Source: JBCCCJ01 sp039029315 (GTDB lineage Bacteria > Bacteroidota > Bacteroidia > J057). From it: a DNA stretch of 43,269 bases. Below the pieces are notes generated by a model. The model did no database searches. It was not told the origin of the DNA and saw only the letters and a list, made by a program, of their open reading frames with translations. The stretch is taken from assembly GCA_039029315.1 (NCBI GenBank), contig JBCCGK010000101.1:1-43269 (forward strand), in the 5' to 3' direction. A program made the position numbers and the translations under genes. Positions 16,458 through 28,400 of the stretch are shown in pieces. The first letter of the stretch is position 1; the number at the start of each line of letters is the position of its first letter.

Positions 16458-17240
16458 TTAGTATGTAATCAGGCGAAAATTGGCTAGGTTCTCCTGATTC
16501 CGAACCCGAAGAAGCCAGACTCCTGAAGGCAAGAAGTCAAAATCCAAGGTTGTGCTTTGCTCAGCTTCTATTCTTCTCCTGTTTGTCCAAACCACCTTGC
16601 CTGACAGATCTGTGAGTTCCAAAAATAAAAATGAGGATTCTTTACTAAGCAATTGTGTCTGCCCATCAAAGGGATTGGGATAAACGGTCCAAGGAGATGA
16701 ATTTATTTCCTCTTCAAATCCAGTGAACGTAGTCAAAGGGCATTTGGATTTTATCTCTCCTGTATGATCTTCTCCATTCCATTCCAGATAATAACTCCCA
16801 TTATTGGTTTCTGTCCACTGGTCAACTTTGAGCCATAATTGAGCCGTAGTATCACTTAGATATATATTGCAAATGGCTGTCCAATTGGCACCTGTCCAGG
16901 ATACATCTAAGCTATCCAGACTTATTAGACCAAAGCCAGCGACTTTTTGATACAACAAACCATTGTCTTCCTCCGCTTGTCCAGCCTTTTCAAGCGGTAG
17001 ATAGACAGGAGCCAGACCTTTTTGAACAATGGAATCAATTTGTGCAGCCCCAGCGATTGTAGCTAAGGAAAACTGAATATTGGAAATAAGCCCATCAACA
17101 TCTGATTGTGGTCTTAGCGCACATTGCCAATATCCATCAGCTTTGTGAAGACAGATGTCCACGTTAGTTTGTGCGAGAATGTGGATGCTGCTATAAAAGC
17201 CAATAGCAAAAATCAACCCTGTTTTCAATAGCATAAACAT
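16458..17240 (-). CDS. small T9SS-sorted secreted protein
   Basis: I choose ATG 17240 (260 aa), which directly opens a signal peptide (MFMLLKTGLIFAIGFYSS..., ending ILAQ). A TTG at 17279 would add 13 polar residues in front. The central part (about 25-165) is a beta-rich domain ending WTETNNGSYYLEWNGEDHTG, a pattern I associate with Bacteroidota secreted beta-sandwich domains. The last 75 residues (VYPNPFDGQTQLL...FDFLPSGVWLLRV) form a type A T9SS sorting domain. It is the first gene of a minus-strand operon with the S8 peptidase (22-bp gap) and the CHAT protease. It may therefore be a substrate, inhibitor or scaffold of the protease; its dockerin and cohesin-like modules make a docking role conceivable but unproven. 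Confidence 0.85.
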   Translation of the reverse strand: MFMLLKTGLIFAIGFYSSIHILAQTNVDICLHKADGYWQCALRPQSDVDGLISNIQFSLATIAGAAQIDSIVQKGLAPVYLPLEKAGQAEEDNGLLYQKVAGFGLISLDSLDVSWTGANWTAICNIYLSDTTAQLWLKVDQWTETNNGSYYLEWNGEDHTGEIKSKCPLTTFTGFEEEINSSPWTVYPNPFDGQTQLLSKESSFLFLELTDLSGKVVWTNRRRIEAEQSTTLDFDFLPSGVWLLRVRNQENLANFRLITY

Positions 17241-17595
17241 TATGAGTTTTGAGTGTTCATAAATATAGGGCTCAGCCAATGTGTTGATTGAGAGGACCTC
17301 TTAAAAGCTATATGGCTTTTTTTCAAAAGAATTAACAAACATAGCAGTGAGTTTTTCAATAATCTGAAAATTCCGGCTCACTCGCAAATTGGAAATCGGA
17401 ATCATAGAGATTCAAAAGAAAATTCAAATTTTTTTTTGTGTCATGTTAATTCTTTCTTTTGCCAGGCCATAATGAAAGTGAAAGCCAGATAGAATATGAT
17501 CTCGCTTTTCTTTTCAAGTGGAGTCCAGAAACCACACAAATCAACGGGGCGCATCCGAAAAGCCATACGAGTAGGGATATTAATGTACAAGAAAA
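17241..17595. other. divergent intergenic region
   Basis: It should hold the promoter of the minus-strand protease operon and that of the small plus-strand gene. A short hairpin AAAAGC (17303-17308) / GCTTTT (17315-17320) lies in the leader of the minus operon. Long A/T runs occur around 17425-17460. No gene or strong promoter match was seen. Confidence 0.35.
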
Positions 17596-18132
17596 ATGAA
17601 AACGATTCTTTTAACCATCCTAACCGTCTTTTTATGCTCTGTGAATTTCGCCAATGATATTCTAACTCTAAATAATGAAATGGTATTCCAGGGGAAGGTG
17701 AAACAAATCAATGCCTGCTCTATCCTTTTCAAATCTGATGGAAAAAAATTCGATATCCCTTCTGAAGACATCTTTTCAGTAAAATTTGATAATCCTAAGG
17801 ATAAGATTTATACCTCATATATGGAAATGGCAGAAAGGAATCCTAAGGCATGTATGCAAGGAACACTTGACGCTGATAACCTACATGGAAGATCAGGATC
17901 ATACTTCACCATGGGAATGTTATTTGGTCCATTCGCATTGATTGGGGCTGCAATGGGAAATCCTTCTCCAATCAGTAGTAAGAATGCTTATTATATGTCA
18001 GGGAATCAAGATTTGTTTCAGGATCCTATGTACCTCAATTGTTACAAACGGAAGGCAAAAAGTAAAAATGTCAAGAGTGCTGCTGCTGGTTGGGGGGCAT
18101 GGATTCTGGTTGTCCTTCTATCTGCGGTGTAA
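17596..18132 (+). CDS. small exported protein of unknown function
   Basis: The protein has 178 aa. A signal peptide (residues 1-19, ending VNFAN) is followed by a compact beta domain (about 20-75: LNNEMVFQGKVKQINACSILFK then IPSEDIFSVKF). Bacteroidota envelope proteins often carry such a domain. Then comes a hydrophobic glycine-rich segment (about 103-120, MGMLFGPFALIGAAMGN) and a second hydrophobic end (about 163-178, AGWGAWILVVLLSAV). It could be peripheral to or inserted in the inner membrane. No enzymatic motif was seen. It is isolated: divergent from the protease operon and separated from the downstream regulator by a strong hairpin. Confidence 0.65.
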   Translation: MKTILLTILTVFLCSVNFANDILTLNNEMVFQGKVKQINACSILFKSDGKKFDIPSEDIFSVKFDNPKDKIYTSYMEMAERNPKACMQGTLDADNLHGRSGSYFTMGMLFGPFALIGAAMGNPSPISSKNAYYMSGNQDLFQDPMYLNCYKRKAKSKNVKSAAAGWGAWILVVLLSAV

Positions 18133-18166
18133 ACATAGCTCCAAATAGGGCTGGCTAAAAAGAAAT

Positions 18167-18196
18167 CCCTGGGGCACAAGAAGGCTTGCTCCAGGG
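18167..18196. other. strong stem-loop between two plus-strand genes
   Basis: CCCTGGGG (18167-18174) pairs with CTCCAGGG (18189-18196), with one G-U pair. An inner CAAG/CTTG stem closes an AAGG loop. On the plus strand no T run follows, but the minus strand continues into ATTTCTTTTT. The structure therefore looks like a terminator for minus-strand transcription, or an mRNA-stabilising or processing hairpin for the upstream gene. Confidence 0.45.
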
Positions 18197-18281
18197 GGAG
18201 GGATCAAAAAAATGATAGAAATTGTACATTGGCGATTGGGTCCTTTCAACATCCGCTTATTTATCAATTTAGATCCGAACA

Positions 18282-19181
18282 ATGGAAGATACATTCTTTA
18301 ACATGCAGGCCAATTTTCTCTTTCACGAAAAAAACTGGGCAGCATATCCTCTGGATGCAGGCCTTCCTGTTCCATCGATTGAGCATTTTAAGACCCAATT
18401 TCAAAGCCAGATTCAGAACATTCAATCTCATCCTAATAAATTTGGGTTTCTGTTTCAGATTTATCATCCTTCTAAGGCAATCAATGAGGCTTTTCAGTTG
18501 TCTAACTGGATTTGTAAAGAAAGATTTATGGATGCTGATCACCTTAGCTTTGAGGGTTTCCTGAACGAAATAGAACCCAATTATTATCAAACCTATCTGC
18601 ATCATGCTCATACTGCTTATCGGACAGTGAACAGAATTTTATTCAAGGAGCAGAAAATGGAGATTTTGCCAACGCAATTCACCCTAAGACTCCCCATTAA
18701 AAGAAATTGTGAGCAAGGGAAAAGACAATATTGGTGGATGTATCAAGATGCTTTTGTCTTCCAAACTATTGGATTAGGAAGGGTTGCAACCCATTTCAAT
18801 GTGTACACATTTCGATCAGAATATAATCCCAGGAATTATGTGAACAATGCTGGTATCGTAACCCTTCAACCGACAATTTTGCACTATCCTGATTATCAAA
18901 TCAACAAAGAATATAAGAAGATCTTCAAGGAGGAATTTACCAGGGCTTTTTATGATGTGTGCAGTAAACGGGAAGAATTTATCATCAGAAGTTTAATGAA
19001 AAACGATTCCCGAAAAAAAATAGCAGAACACCTGCGCTTAAAAGAGAGTACGCTCCGCAGAATTGTTATCCCACAGATCCTTCGAAAGCTCAAATCTCCC
19101 TATCCTCTTTTCCCTCATCAAAACTTTGCACAGATGGGAGAATTTCTCAAGTTCTTTCGCCAATACGATCCTTTTTCTTAG
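18282..19181 (+). CDS. LuxR-type HTH transcriptional regulator with N-terminal sensor-like region
   Basis: This is a 299-aa cytoplasmic protein with no signal peptide. The C-terminal 75 residues form a GerE/LuxR-type helix-turn-helix: CSKREEFIIRSLMKNDSRKKI, then AEHLRLKESTLRRI and IPQILRKL. This fits the REEEIL.L...GLS.KEIA..L..S..TV..H...I..KL scheme, although several normally conserved positions differ. Residues about 30-210 look like a PAS-type sensor region (RQYWWMYQDAFVFQTIGLGRVATHFNVYTF), as in Bacteroidota LuxR-like regulators. It ends 286 bp upstream of the giant exported-protein operon, on the same strand, and is the nearest candidate regulator of it. The ligand is unknown. Confidence 0.68.
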   Translation: MEDTFFNMQANFLFHEKNWAAYPLDAGLPVPSIEHFKTQFQSQIQNIQSHPNKFGFLFQIYHPSKAINEAFQLSNWICKERFMDADHLSFEGFLNEIEPNYYQTYLHHAHTAYRTVNRILFKEQKMEILPTQFTLRLPIKRNCEQGKRQYWWMYQDAFVFQTIGLGRVATHFNVYTFRSEYNPRNYVNNAGIVTLQPTILHYPDYQINKEYKKIFKEEFTRAFYDVCSKREEFIIRSLMKNDSRKKIAEHLRLKESTLRRIVIPQILRKLKSPYPLFPHQNFAQMGEFLKFFRQYDPFS

Positions 19182-19467
19182 TTCTATGAAAAATTATGAC
19201 TTTTGGTCAAAAGTCATAAAATGTAAGATTTACGTTAAAAGAATTCCTACCTTTTCTTTCAGAAAACACAAACTCATTCGCCAAAATAGTAGGAATTGGA
19301 TTGGCAATATGCCCCTGAAATATTGAACACAGACAGTTGTTGGTTCATAAATGCTTTATCCGAGCTTTAGAGGAGCATCCTAAAGCTTTTAAATACCTTG
19401 TGGTATATCCATAATGAGCTCCTTCTCTACATCTGAGCGGATTAACCCCCTAAAATGAAATGCTTTC
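19182..19467 (+). other. intergenic region upstream of the giant exported-protein operon
   Basis: The region is 286 bp long without a gene. It holds the hairpin at 19363-19390 and, just after it, a small dyad ATACC (19393-19397) / GGTAT (19402-19406) that could be an operator near the operon promoter. No clear -33/-7 promoter pair was found. Confidence 0.35.
19363..19390 (+). terminator. stem-loop followed by T4, terminator or attenuator candidate
   Basis: AGCTTT (19363-19368) pairs with AAAGCT (19382-19387), and AGGA (19371-19374) pairs with TCCT (19378-19381). A 2-nt bulge and a GCA loop complete the hairpin, and TTTT spans 19387-19390. It is 181 bp after the regulator stop and 78 bp before the giant gene, so it could end the regulator transcript or attenuate the operon. 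Confidence 0.5.
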
Positions 19468-22400
19468 ATGAATGAAATACAAGTGTTTTTGAGAACAGTC
19501 CCAATATTATGCGGGTTTGTATTATTTATCCTAACAAGTCAAGCCCAAAATGATGCAGGAATATCTTCAAGTATGAATCTGCAGCCCAATACTCATTTAG
19601 CTGAGGGGAATCAAAGTCTGTCAGTCTTTCTGACCAATTATGGAAGTAATGCTTTAAGCAGTGTAACGATTCATTGGAAGATGAATGATGTATCACAATC
19701 TCCTATTATCTGGGCTGGCAATCTTCCCCCCAATGATTCTGTACAAGTGATATTGGGTTCCTTTTCCTTTTTGGCTGGAACAATCTATCAACTCCAATGT
19801 TATAGCAGCACGCCAAATAGTAACAGTGATTCCAACTTATCGAATGATACACTTCATATTTCTCCCATTTTTATCAATCCAAATAGCTCACATTCAGCCG
19901 TATATTTCCCTGGCGACAGTGGATATCTTTCTCTTGGGACAGGTGCAGCATTTGCCTTCGATACGGCTTTCACTTTTGAGGCCTGGGTCTATCCCGAACC
20001 TTCAAATGTTACGGGAATCTTATGCAGTCGGGAGGGAGAGTTCGTCCTGGCGAGAGAAGCAGATACCATTGTTTGTGCCTTAAATATTCCTGCGCTGAAC
20101 AATTGGACGAACATTCGCACAAATGTCCTTGTTCCAGAGAATCAATGGACGCATGTGGCTTTTACACTTGGATCTTCAGGATTCCGAATTTACAAAAATG
20201 GTGTTCTCGAATACAGCAATCCGGGGACCGGGACATTTGGAGACAATTTTCCTTGTCAAAATGATCTAAGGATTGGTGGAAGAGAATTATTGCCTCGCCC
20301 ATTTAAAGGACTCATGGATGAAATTCGATTATGGGACCATGCCATCCCAGCTTCGCAGGTTCAGCAGTATTGGGTGAATTCCCTTGGGATAGAGACTGAG
20401 CCAGGCTTGGTCGCCTGGATCCCTGGAGGAGAATCAGAAGGCACAGTAGTATATAATTATGGTTATGGCAATCATGGATTATTGGAAAAAGGAGCCAGCC
20501 GAGCTATCTCTTCTGCTCCCATTGCAGATCATTCCTTCCCACTTGGGTTCATGAAGTCGGATGAGTTTGTTGGGGCTTTTCTGGATTCTTTTTGGATTGT
20601 TCTGGACCCAAACCCATTTTCCAGTGTGACACTGGATGGGAGTGGGAATCTTCTGATATCCGCAGCGCCCGTTTGTGGTGGTTCCGATCTGTCATCTGGA
20701 ACCAATCATGGTGCACCCCGAATTCTTCAAAGGGTCCAGGGAAATTGGGAGATAGAGACCAAGATGCAGTTTGCCCCAAGCAATCATTTTCAAGACGCAG
20801 GCATCATATTAGTACGCGATAGTATTCCTAATTCTACAATAGAGCAAAGGATCATATCGAGAAGGAAGCTAGATACTGACCAGCAAATTAGTTTTAACGG
20901 TTCTCCCATTCCCTTTACAGGAACAGACATGTTTTTCAGGGTCAGAAAAACAGGAGATCAGGTTCAAGCCTGGTATAGTATCGACAGCCTGACTTGGATC
21001 GCCGGACCCCCATCTATTAGTTCTGCGAATACCCTCATTGAATATGTTGGATTATTTGCTGTCCGATATGCTTGGGATGGAGACTTCAATGCCTATTCCA
21101 ATGCAACATTCGAATACTTTCACTTCAATAATATATCATCCTATGATGTAGCGGTTGAATCAATTGACTCTTTACAAGATTTTGAAATCCTATCTGAAGG
21201 AAGCCATCCAATCCTCGCAAACATCAGAAATGATGGAAGTGATACCTTGACCTCAGTTGATTTGTTTTGGGAAGTAAATGAAATTTCCCAAACTCCGATG
21301 AATTGGACTGGGACGCTTCCGCCAGGAGATATCACCTCAATTCATTTGGGAAATGTCAACTTTCTTCCTGAGGAATTATATCAGGTGAACATTTGGTCCA
21401 GTCAACCCAATGGAATGCCTGATCAGGAAAATTCCAATGACACTTTGCTCATTAGGGAAATCCAGGTGGTACCCAATGACCCACATTACAGTGTCAGGCT
21501 AAATGGTGTGGATCAATATCTTAATCTCACTCAGTTTGGAGCAGCAATGGCTGGGAAAACACAATTTACCCTCGAATTTTGGATGAAGGGAAATGCAACT
21601 CAACCTGATCCTGGACAGGTTGCATTATTGGGAATCAATGTGAATTCTGATGGCAATCGATTGGTACTCATGATGGGGAATGGTGGAAATCAGAACGGCA
21701 AACTCAGTATCGTTAATCCTTCTGGCGCAAATTCGCTTGGCAACAAATTCATAGGAGACAATCAATACCACCATATTGCCTATGTCAGGGATGGGAGTAT
21801 AGCCTATGTATATGTTGATGGGGAGCTAGATTTTCAGCATATCCCTACTTTCAATTTAACAGCGAGTGATCTATGGAGCATTGGACAGGAATATGATGGG
21901 GGCAATACATCAGACTTCTTTCAGGGAGAAATAGATGGAATCAGAATTTGGGATGTGGCAAGAACCCCCGAAGAAATAAGGGGATGGCGAGTACGACTTA
22001 ATAATCTTCATAATGAACCAGGTCTTGTCAGTGAATGGAATTTATGGGAATCCTCAAAAGGGATTGCCTACGATATGAAGGGAGGATATCATGCAGCATT
22101 CATGAATGGATACACCTGGCAACTATCCTCAAGTCCATTGAAGGATTCTGTGTACAGTCTCCCCAGTATGTTTTCGGATGATTTTCCTGGAGGGTTCTTG
22201 AATCTGGGATGGATTCCCATCAGCAAAAATCAAGCATCTTATTGGGGCCTGAATGGCATGGGACAACTCAACATTTTTGCCGCTGCAAATGGAGGTTCAG
22301 ATTTATACCATGGAACAAATTACAATGCTCCTAGATTGGTGCAACCTGTTGGGGGGATTGCAAATTGGGAAATAGAGACTAAGCTCAATTTTGACCCGAC

Positions 22401-25400
22401 TAATCTTTATCAGAGTGCTGGAATTCTTATTCTAAGAGATACCTTCCTGTACTCTGAGCAGACCAATCGCATATTTGAATTGGCAAGTAATACTGGTGGC
22501 AAGTTTTTAAATACCTTCCAATCCCAAATTTCTCCCTTCCCTCATAGTGAAGTTTATCTCCGGATTAAGAAAACTGGAAATACCCTGGAAAAGTGGCATA
22601 GCTTGGATAGTGTAAGCTGGGTTTACCACGGGCAACATAGTAGTCCAATTTATGATGAGATTGAGTATATCGGTTTATTTTCAATCCGGGAAGCTCATGA
22701 CAACGACTTCACTGTTCATTCCAGTGCGTTTTTTGACTACTTTCACTTCAATCCCCTCCCGGCTTATGATATAGCCCTTGTGGAATTTGATTCACTAGAA
22801 TCATTTCAAATTATCCCTGAGGCTACTCATTTGATTCGAGCCAAAGTCAAAAATGTAGGAAGTCATCCTCTTAGCTTTTTGGAAATTGCCTGGGAAATCA
22901 ATGGTAGCAGTCAATCCCCCGTTTCCTGGAATGGAAACTTGAATCCAGGAGAAGAGGAGTGGGTCAGCCTTGCCCAAGTTCCCTTTTCACCTGGCATCAC
23001 CTATGATGTAAAGGCCTGGACGAATCTTCAAACAGGTCAGAGTGACCCTAATTCACAAAATGACACAATCTCAGTCAACACTGTGTTTGTAAATCCTCAA
23101 GTTCCTCATTATGCTGTGTCTGTCCTTGGGAATTCCGGCTGGATTGAAATTCCGGATCATCCATCTCTGGATATCACAGGAAGCCAAATAACGATAGAAG
23201 GGTGGGTTTACTATCAGGGAGGGAATGATTGGGCAAGAATATTTGCGAAGCACGTTGACAACAATGATCATCCAAGATTTATGTATGGGCTTCACAAAGA
23301 TGGCGATTCAGATAGACTCGTATTTGCAGTCGCAGATTCTGTTGTTACTGTAAACGAAAGACTGGTAGAGGTGATCACACAGACTTCTCTTCCACTAAAT
23401 AAATGGACACATATCTCTGCAGTATATAATGGCTCTATTCCCGAAGCTCATGTGTATATAAATGGAGTAAAACAAGCTTTACAAACTAATATCCTCAGCT
23501 CTGGAACCATCAGGACTAACGATAATCCGATTGCAATGGGTAAAAATCCAGAGATTTCGGGAGGAAGTGAATATTTCGATGGAGCATTCGACGAATTCAG
23601 ACTCTGGGATACAGCGAGATCACAAGCTCAGATTAAGGAATGGATGGTCAAGACAAATGGCCTTGAAAATGAGGCGGGATTGGTATCTGTCTGGCATTTT
23701 GGTGAAAACAATGGAGTCTTTGCAAATGATGCGCAGGGAGGAAATACTGGGATATTACAAGATAATCCGACATGGATTCTTTCTGGAGCCCCTATCGGCG
23801 ATGCAGCAGCTGATCATGATGTAGCAGTTACAGCCCTTCAATCTCCTTCATCTGGATGTGAATTGAGCAGCAATGAGAGTGTGTCTATCACTTTGACCAA
23901 TTTTGGAAGCAATATTGAGAGTGGCTTCAATGTCAGTTTCTTGTTGAATGATTCCATTCTGGTTACAGAAAATATAGATACGCTGCAAATTGCACCTGGA
24001 GAATCCAAAACGTTTGTGTTCAATTCAGGAGCCAATTTGACCACAAGTAATGTCAATGGTTTCAGATTTTATTCCAGCCTATCAACTGATCAGTATGTAG
24101 GGAATGATACCCTCTTGGCTGTAGTGAATAGTTATCCTGCCTTGGTGACAAGTATCACAGAGGATACCACTATTTGTGAAGGGAACACCATCACCTTAAC
24201 TGCAAGCGGAGGTGATAATTATCTATGGAATATTGGTAGTGTATCTTCCAATGTCATTGTCTCTCCCTCTGATACTACTCTATATTCAGTTTTGATAAGC
24301 GATGATTTGGGCTGTACAAAAGAAGACTCCGTCCAAGTCGCCATTAAGTTTCTTCCTCCCACTCCTCTGGTAACAGTTTCCGCTACTGAAATATGTCCAG
24401 GAGATTCCGCTCAACTGGTTTCAAATATCCAAACTGACCTCTTATGGTCTACAGGAGAAACGGTTGATACCATTTACGTCACTACTGCTGGTACGTATGA
24501 TGTTACTCATACAGCATCAAACGGGTGTAGCACCATTTCTCTTCCTATTTCGATCACCCAGTCCTCCATTCCTTTTATCAGCAGTAGTGGCCCCACCTCT
24601 ATTTGTTTGGGAGATTCTATTAGTCTTACTGTTCAAAATGGGACAAATTATCATTGGTCAACTGGAGCATCAACACAGTCAATAAAAGTTAGCCCGACAG
24701 ATACAAGTTTATATAGTGTTATCATCGGCAATTCTCTGGGCTGTACCTTCTTTGATAGTATTCAGGTCAACATTTTGCCTGCCGTTGCCCCTGCACCAGT
24801 AAGCAATATGCTCCCTGTTGATAGTACCGATGGAGTCTCAATCCCTATTCTATTGTCATGGCCTCCAGCATACAATGCTTCTACATATGACATATATATC
24901 TGGGAGTCAGGAACTGCTAAACCTGCTAGCCCTTCCGTATCCAATATCTCCCAAATCAATCACAATTTCAATGGGAGTTTATCCTATGGATCAATCTACA
25001 ACTGGCAGGTAGTCGCTAAGAATTCTTGTTTTTCTACGCAAGGGGATACACAAACCTTTGTTCTTCGAAGTCTGCCAGACCTGATAGTCAATGATGTTCA
25101 AATCCCAACAACAGCGAATTCTGGACAAGCTATCACGATTACCTGGACAGAGAAAAATATTGGAAAGGGTGGAACCCTGTCCCAAACCTGGATTTCAGCT
25201 ATATTTCTATCTTCAGACAATGTATTGAACCTAGGAGGACAAAGTGGAGATACTTATTTGGGGGGTGTTTCCAATTTCGCAGCCCTGGATTCAGGAGAAA
25301 GCTATACGCAAATGGCTACCTATCCTTTACCGCAGGGGATAGCGGGGGATTACTTCATATTTGTTTGGATCGACCGCTTCAATGCCCTTGCCGAAGTCTC

Positions 25401-28400
25401 CGATGGAAATAACCAAACCCGATCCCTTGACAGTGTTCAAATCAGCCTCACTCCCCCGCCAGATCTTCAGGTTACCAATGTGGCTGCACCAGCTAATGCT
25501 TTCTCTGGCAATAGTATCAGTATTCATCGGACCGTCAAGAACGAAGGGAATGGACCAACTATCGCTTCGAGCTGGAATGATGGGATCTATTTGTCTACCT
25601 CTCCTGTTTTTAATCAAGCAACTGCAATTTTTCTTAAAACCTCTCAGCATATTGGGCTTTTGGAAGCCGACAGCTCTTATACACAAAGTACTTCGGTGAC
25701 ACTACCTCAGGGTATATTCGGCACCTATTATATCCATGTCCTTGCCGACTATTATGACGATGTCTTTGAACCAGCTCTTAATGGAAATAATACTGGGTCA
25801 AGTGATTCGATCAATATTATCCTGACTCCTCCGCCTGATCTTGCTCCCATATCCATTACTGTCCCGGATACCGCAAGTAATCGAGAGTTTGTAATCATTT
25901 CCTATCAGGTGCAGAACCAAGGGGCTGGCTCTATTCCTTCCAACAAACAGTGGTATGAAAATATCCTGATCAGCCAGTACAACAATGGAAGCAATTTTAG
26001 TGTATTGAGGAGCATCTCCAACTTCGGGCCTTTGCCAGCTGGTGGGATATATACGCAACAAATATCCGTTCAAATCCCTCCCAATTTTTCAGGCCCTTAT
26101 TATATCTATGTAGATATTGATGCCACAAATCAGGTATATGAATACAACTTTGAAAGCAATAATCAATTGGGAGCGAATATCCCTATTGAGATTGTAACTC
26201 CTGATCTGACCATCGGTCAAGTCATTGTCCCAGATACTGTCCACACAGGAGAACAAATTCACATCCAGTATTGGTTAAAAAATGAAGGTCTTGGTCGTCT
26301 CATCAATCGGGTATTCTGGGACCGATATTATATCAGTGAACTCCCCGTTTTTGATGTCAATAACTCGATTTTTGTTGGAGGACATTATTATGGTGCTTCA
26401 CTCTTCCAAGGAGATAGCCTCTTCAGGCAAAGGACTATTCTAATCTCCAATGGAATCTCTGGTCCCTTTTATGTACACATCATTACAGATACCGATAGTC
26501 ATGTTCTGGAGGATCCCTCCGAACTGAACAACATTGGAAGCAGCACATCAATGGAAGTATTGCTTTCACCCTGGGTGGATCTGGTCCCTTTTGGCTTGCC
26601 AGTTCCCGATACCTTGATCGCTGGAGACTCTATTTTTGTTTCCTTTATAGTAGAGAATATGGGCAATACCGATGCACAGGGAAGCATCTGGCAGGATGAG
26701 CTCGTTCTATCTTCTTCAGCGAGCTGGAATCCAATGGATACCCTCCAATTGGATCGATTTACCCTGAGTCAGTATCTGCAAGTAGATTCTTCATATATGA
26801 TGCAGGCTGTATATCCGACCTCTCCTTATTTGTCAGAAGGAATCTACTATCTTCAAGTTTACACTGACATTACCAATCAAATTTATGAACATCAGAGTGA
26901 GGCAGATAATTTTCTTTCCAGCTCTCCCGTCTATGTAAAAGCCTATCCGCCTTCAGACCTTGTTGTGACTAGTTTTTCGGCTTCGGATAGTCTTTGGTCA
27001 GGGCAGTCTACTACGGTTCAGGGGATGGTCACAAATCAGGGAGATACAGAGATTTTAACTTCTCTATGGAAAGATGGGGTATTCTTATCGGCTGATAGTA
27101 TTTGGGATGTAAATGAGGATTTGCTTCTGACAACGATCAATGTCAATGGCCCCCTTGACTCCGGCTCAAGTTATGCAATAGCACCCTCGATCACCATTCC
27201 AAATGGCTATTCTGGAGAGTATTATCTGATTTTTGTTTCAGACTATACGCTTGCTGTAGCAGATCCTGATACACTTAATAATAGGAAGGTATATCCTATT
27301 CATATCCAACTTACCCCAGCTTCCGACTTGATCCCTACAAACTTTTCAGCACCTACAACGGGCATTGCTGGACAACCGATCTCTATTCCGATTGTTGTCA
27401 ACAACCAGGGGTTAGGTACGGCAGTAGCCAATCAAATGGTTGATCGCTTATATCTATCATCAGATCAAATCATCGACAATGATGATCTGTTGATTGAGGA
27501 ATTCAGTAGAAATATTAACCTTGTCACTGGGCAAAGCTACTCTGATACCTTAGAGGTTTTTCTGCCACTCATTGGAGCCAGTGGAAATTATTTCCTCCTT
27601 TTTGCCTCCGACTATAATAATCAAGTGTATGAAGGCTCCAATGAAGCGAACAATGTAGCGAGTTCTCTGATCCAAATTTCTCTTCCTCCTCCTGCTGATC
27701 TGTTTCCCAATACGATTTCTTTTGCAGATACATTCCTGGTTGGAACGACAGTACAAGTAAATTGGCAACTGGACAATATTGCTTCCAATCCAGCGACTGG
27801 ATTCACCAGGGAAGCAGTCTATCTTTCTTCCGATACCATTTGGGACATTGATGACCATTTATTGGGAATCAAAAATGGGAATATCAATATCGCACCTCTG
27901 TCTTCAGAGCCACGTTCCATTGACCGACTCCTATCTGGACTATCTGTAGGATCTTATTATCTCATCATTCGTTCAGACATTTTGAATAATATTCCTGAGG
28001 GAGATGAGTCCAACAATACAAGAATTTCTTCTAACCAGGTATATGTTACGGTCCCTCAACTTCCTTTTTTCGTCCTTACACCTGACATACTTGCCAACAA
28101 AGCAGAGATCTATTACCGGATCGAAGTGCCCGACTCTTTGGTTGGAGAGAGTATGTTGCTCAGACTTACTGGAGATTCCATCAACAGTTTTAATGAATTA
28201 TACCTGAGTCATGAAGAGATCCCCAGCCGAGTAGAAAGTGATGAGAAATCTATCCAACCATTCACGCCAAATCAAGACATCATAGTTCCTGAACTGGATT
28301 CAGGCACCTATTATGTCATGGCCTACGCAAGCAATACTTCTGGAGGAATCCAGAATGTGAGTTTATTGGCTGACATCCTAACCTTTGAGATTGTCAGTGT

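Noticed and set aside
17303..17320. terminator from AAAAGC/GCTTTT plus T run
   Set aside because: No plus-strand gene lies upstream to terminate; kept only as a leader hairpin note.
18264..18611. 115-codon minus-strand frame over the regulator start
   Set aside because: Fully antisense to the HTH regulator; its translation is unlike known proteins.
23531..23824. 97-codon alternative frame in the giant gene
   Set aside because: Shadow of the LamG-coding frame; the sense frame is continuous with clear domains.
25327..27858. antisense frames opposite the CARDB repeats
   Set aside because: They lie opposite an intact sense frame with conserved domain starts; no promoter or start context.
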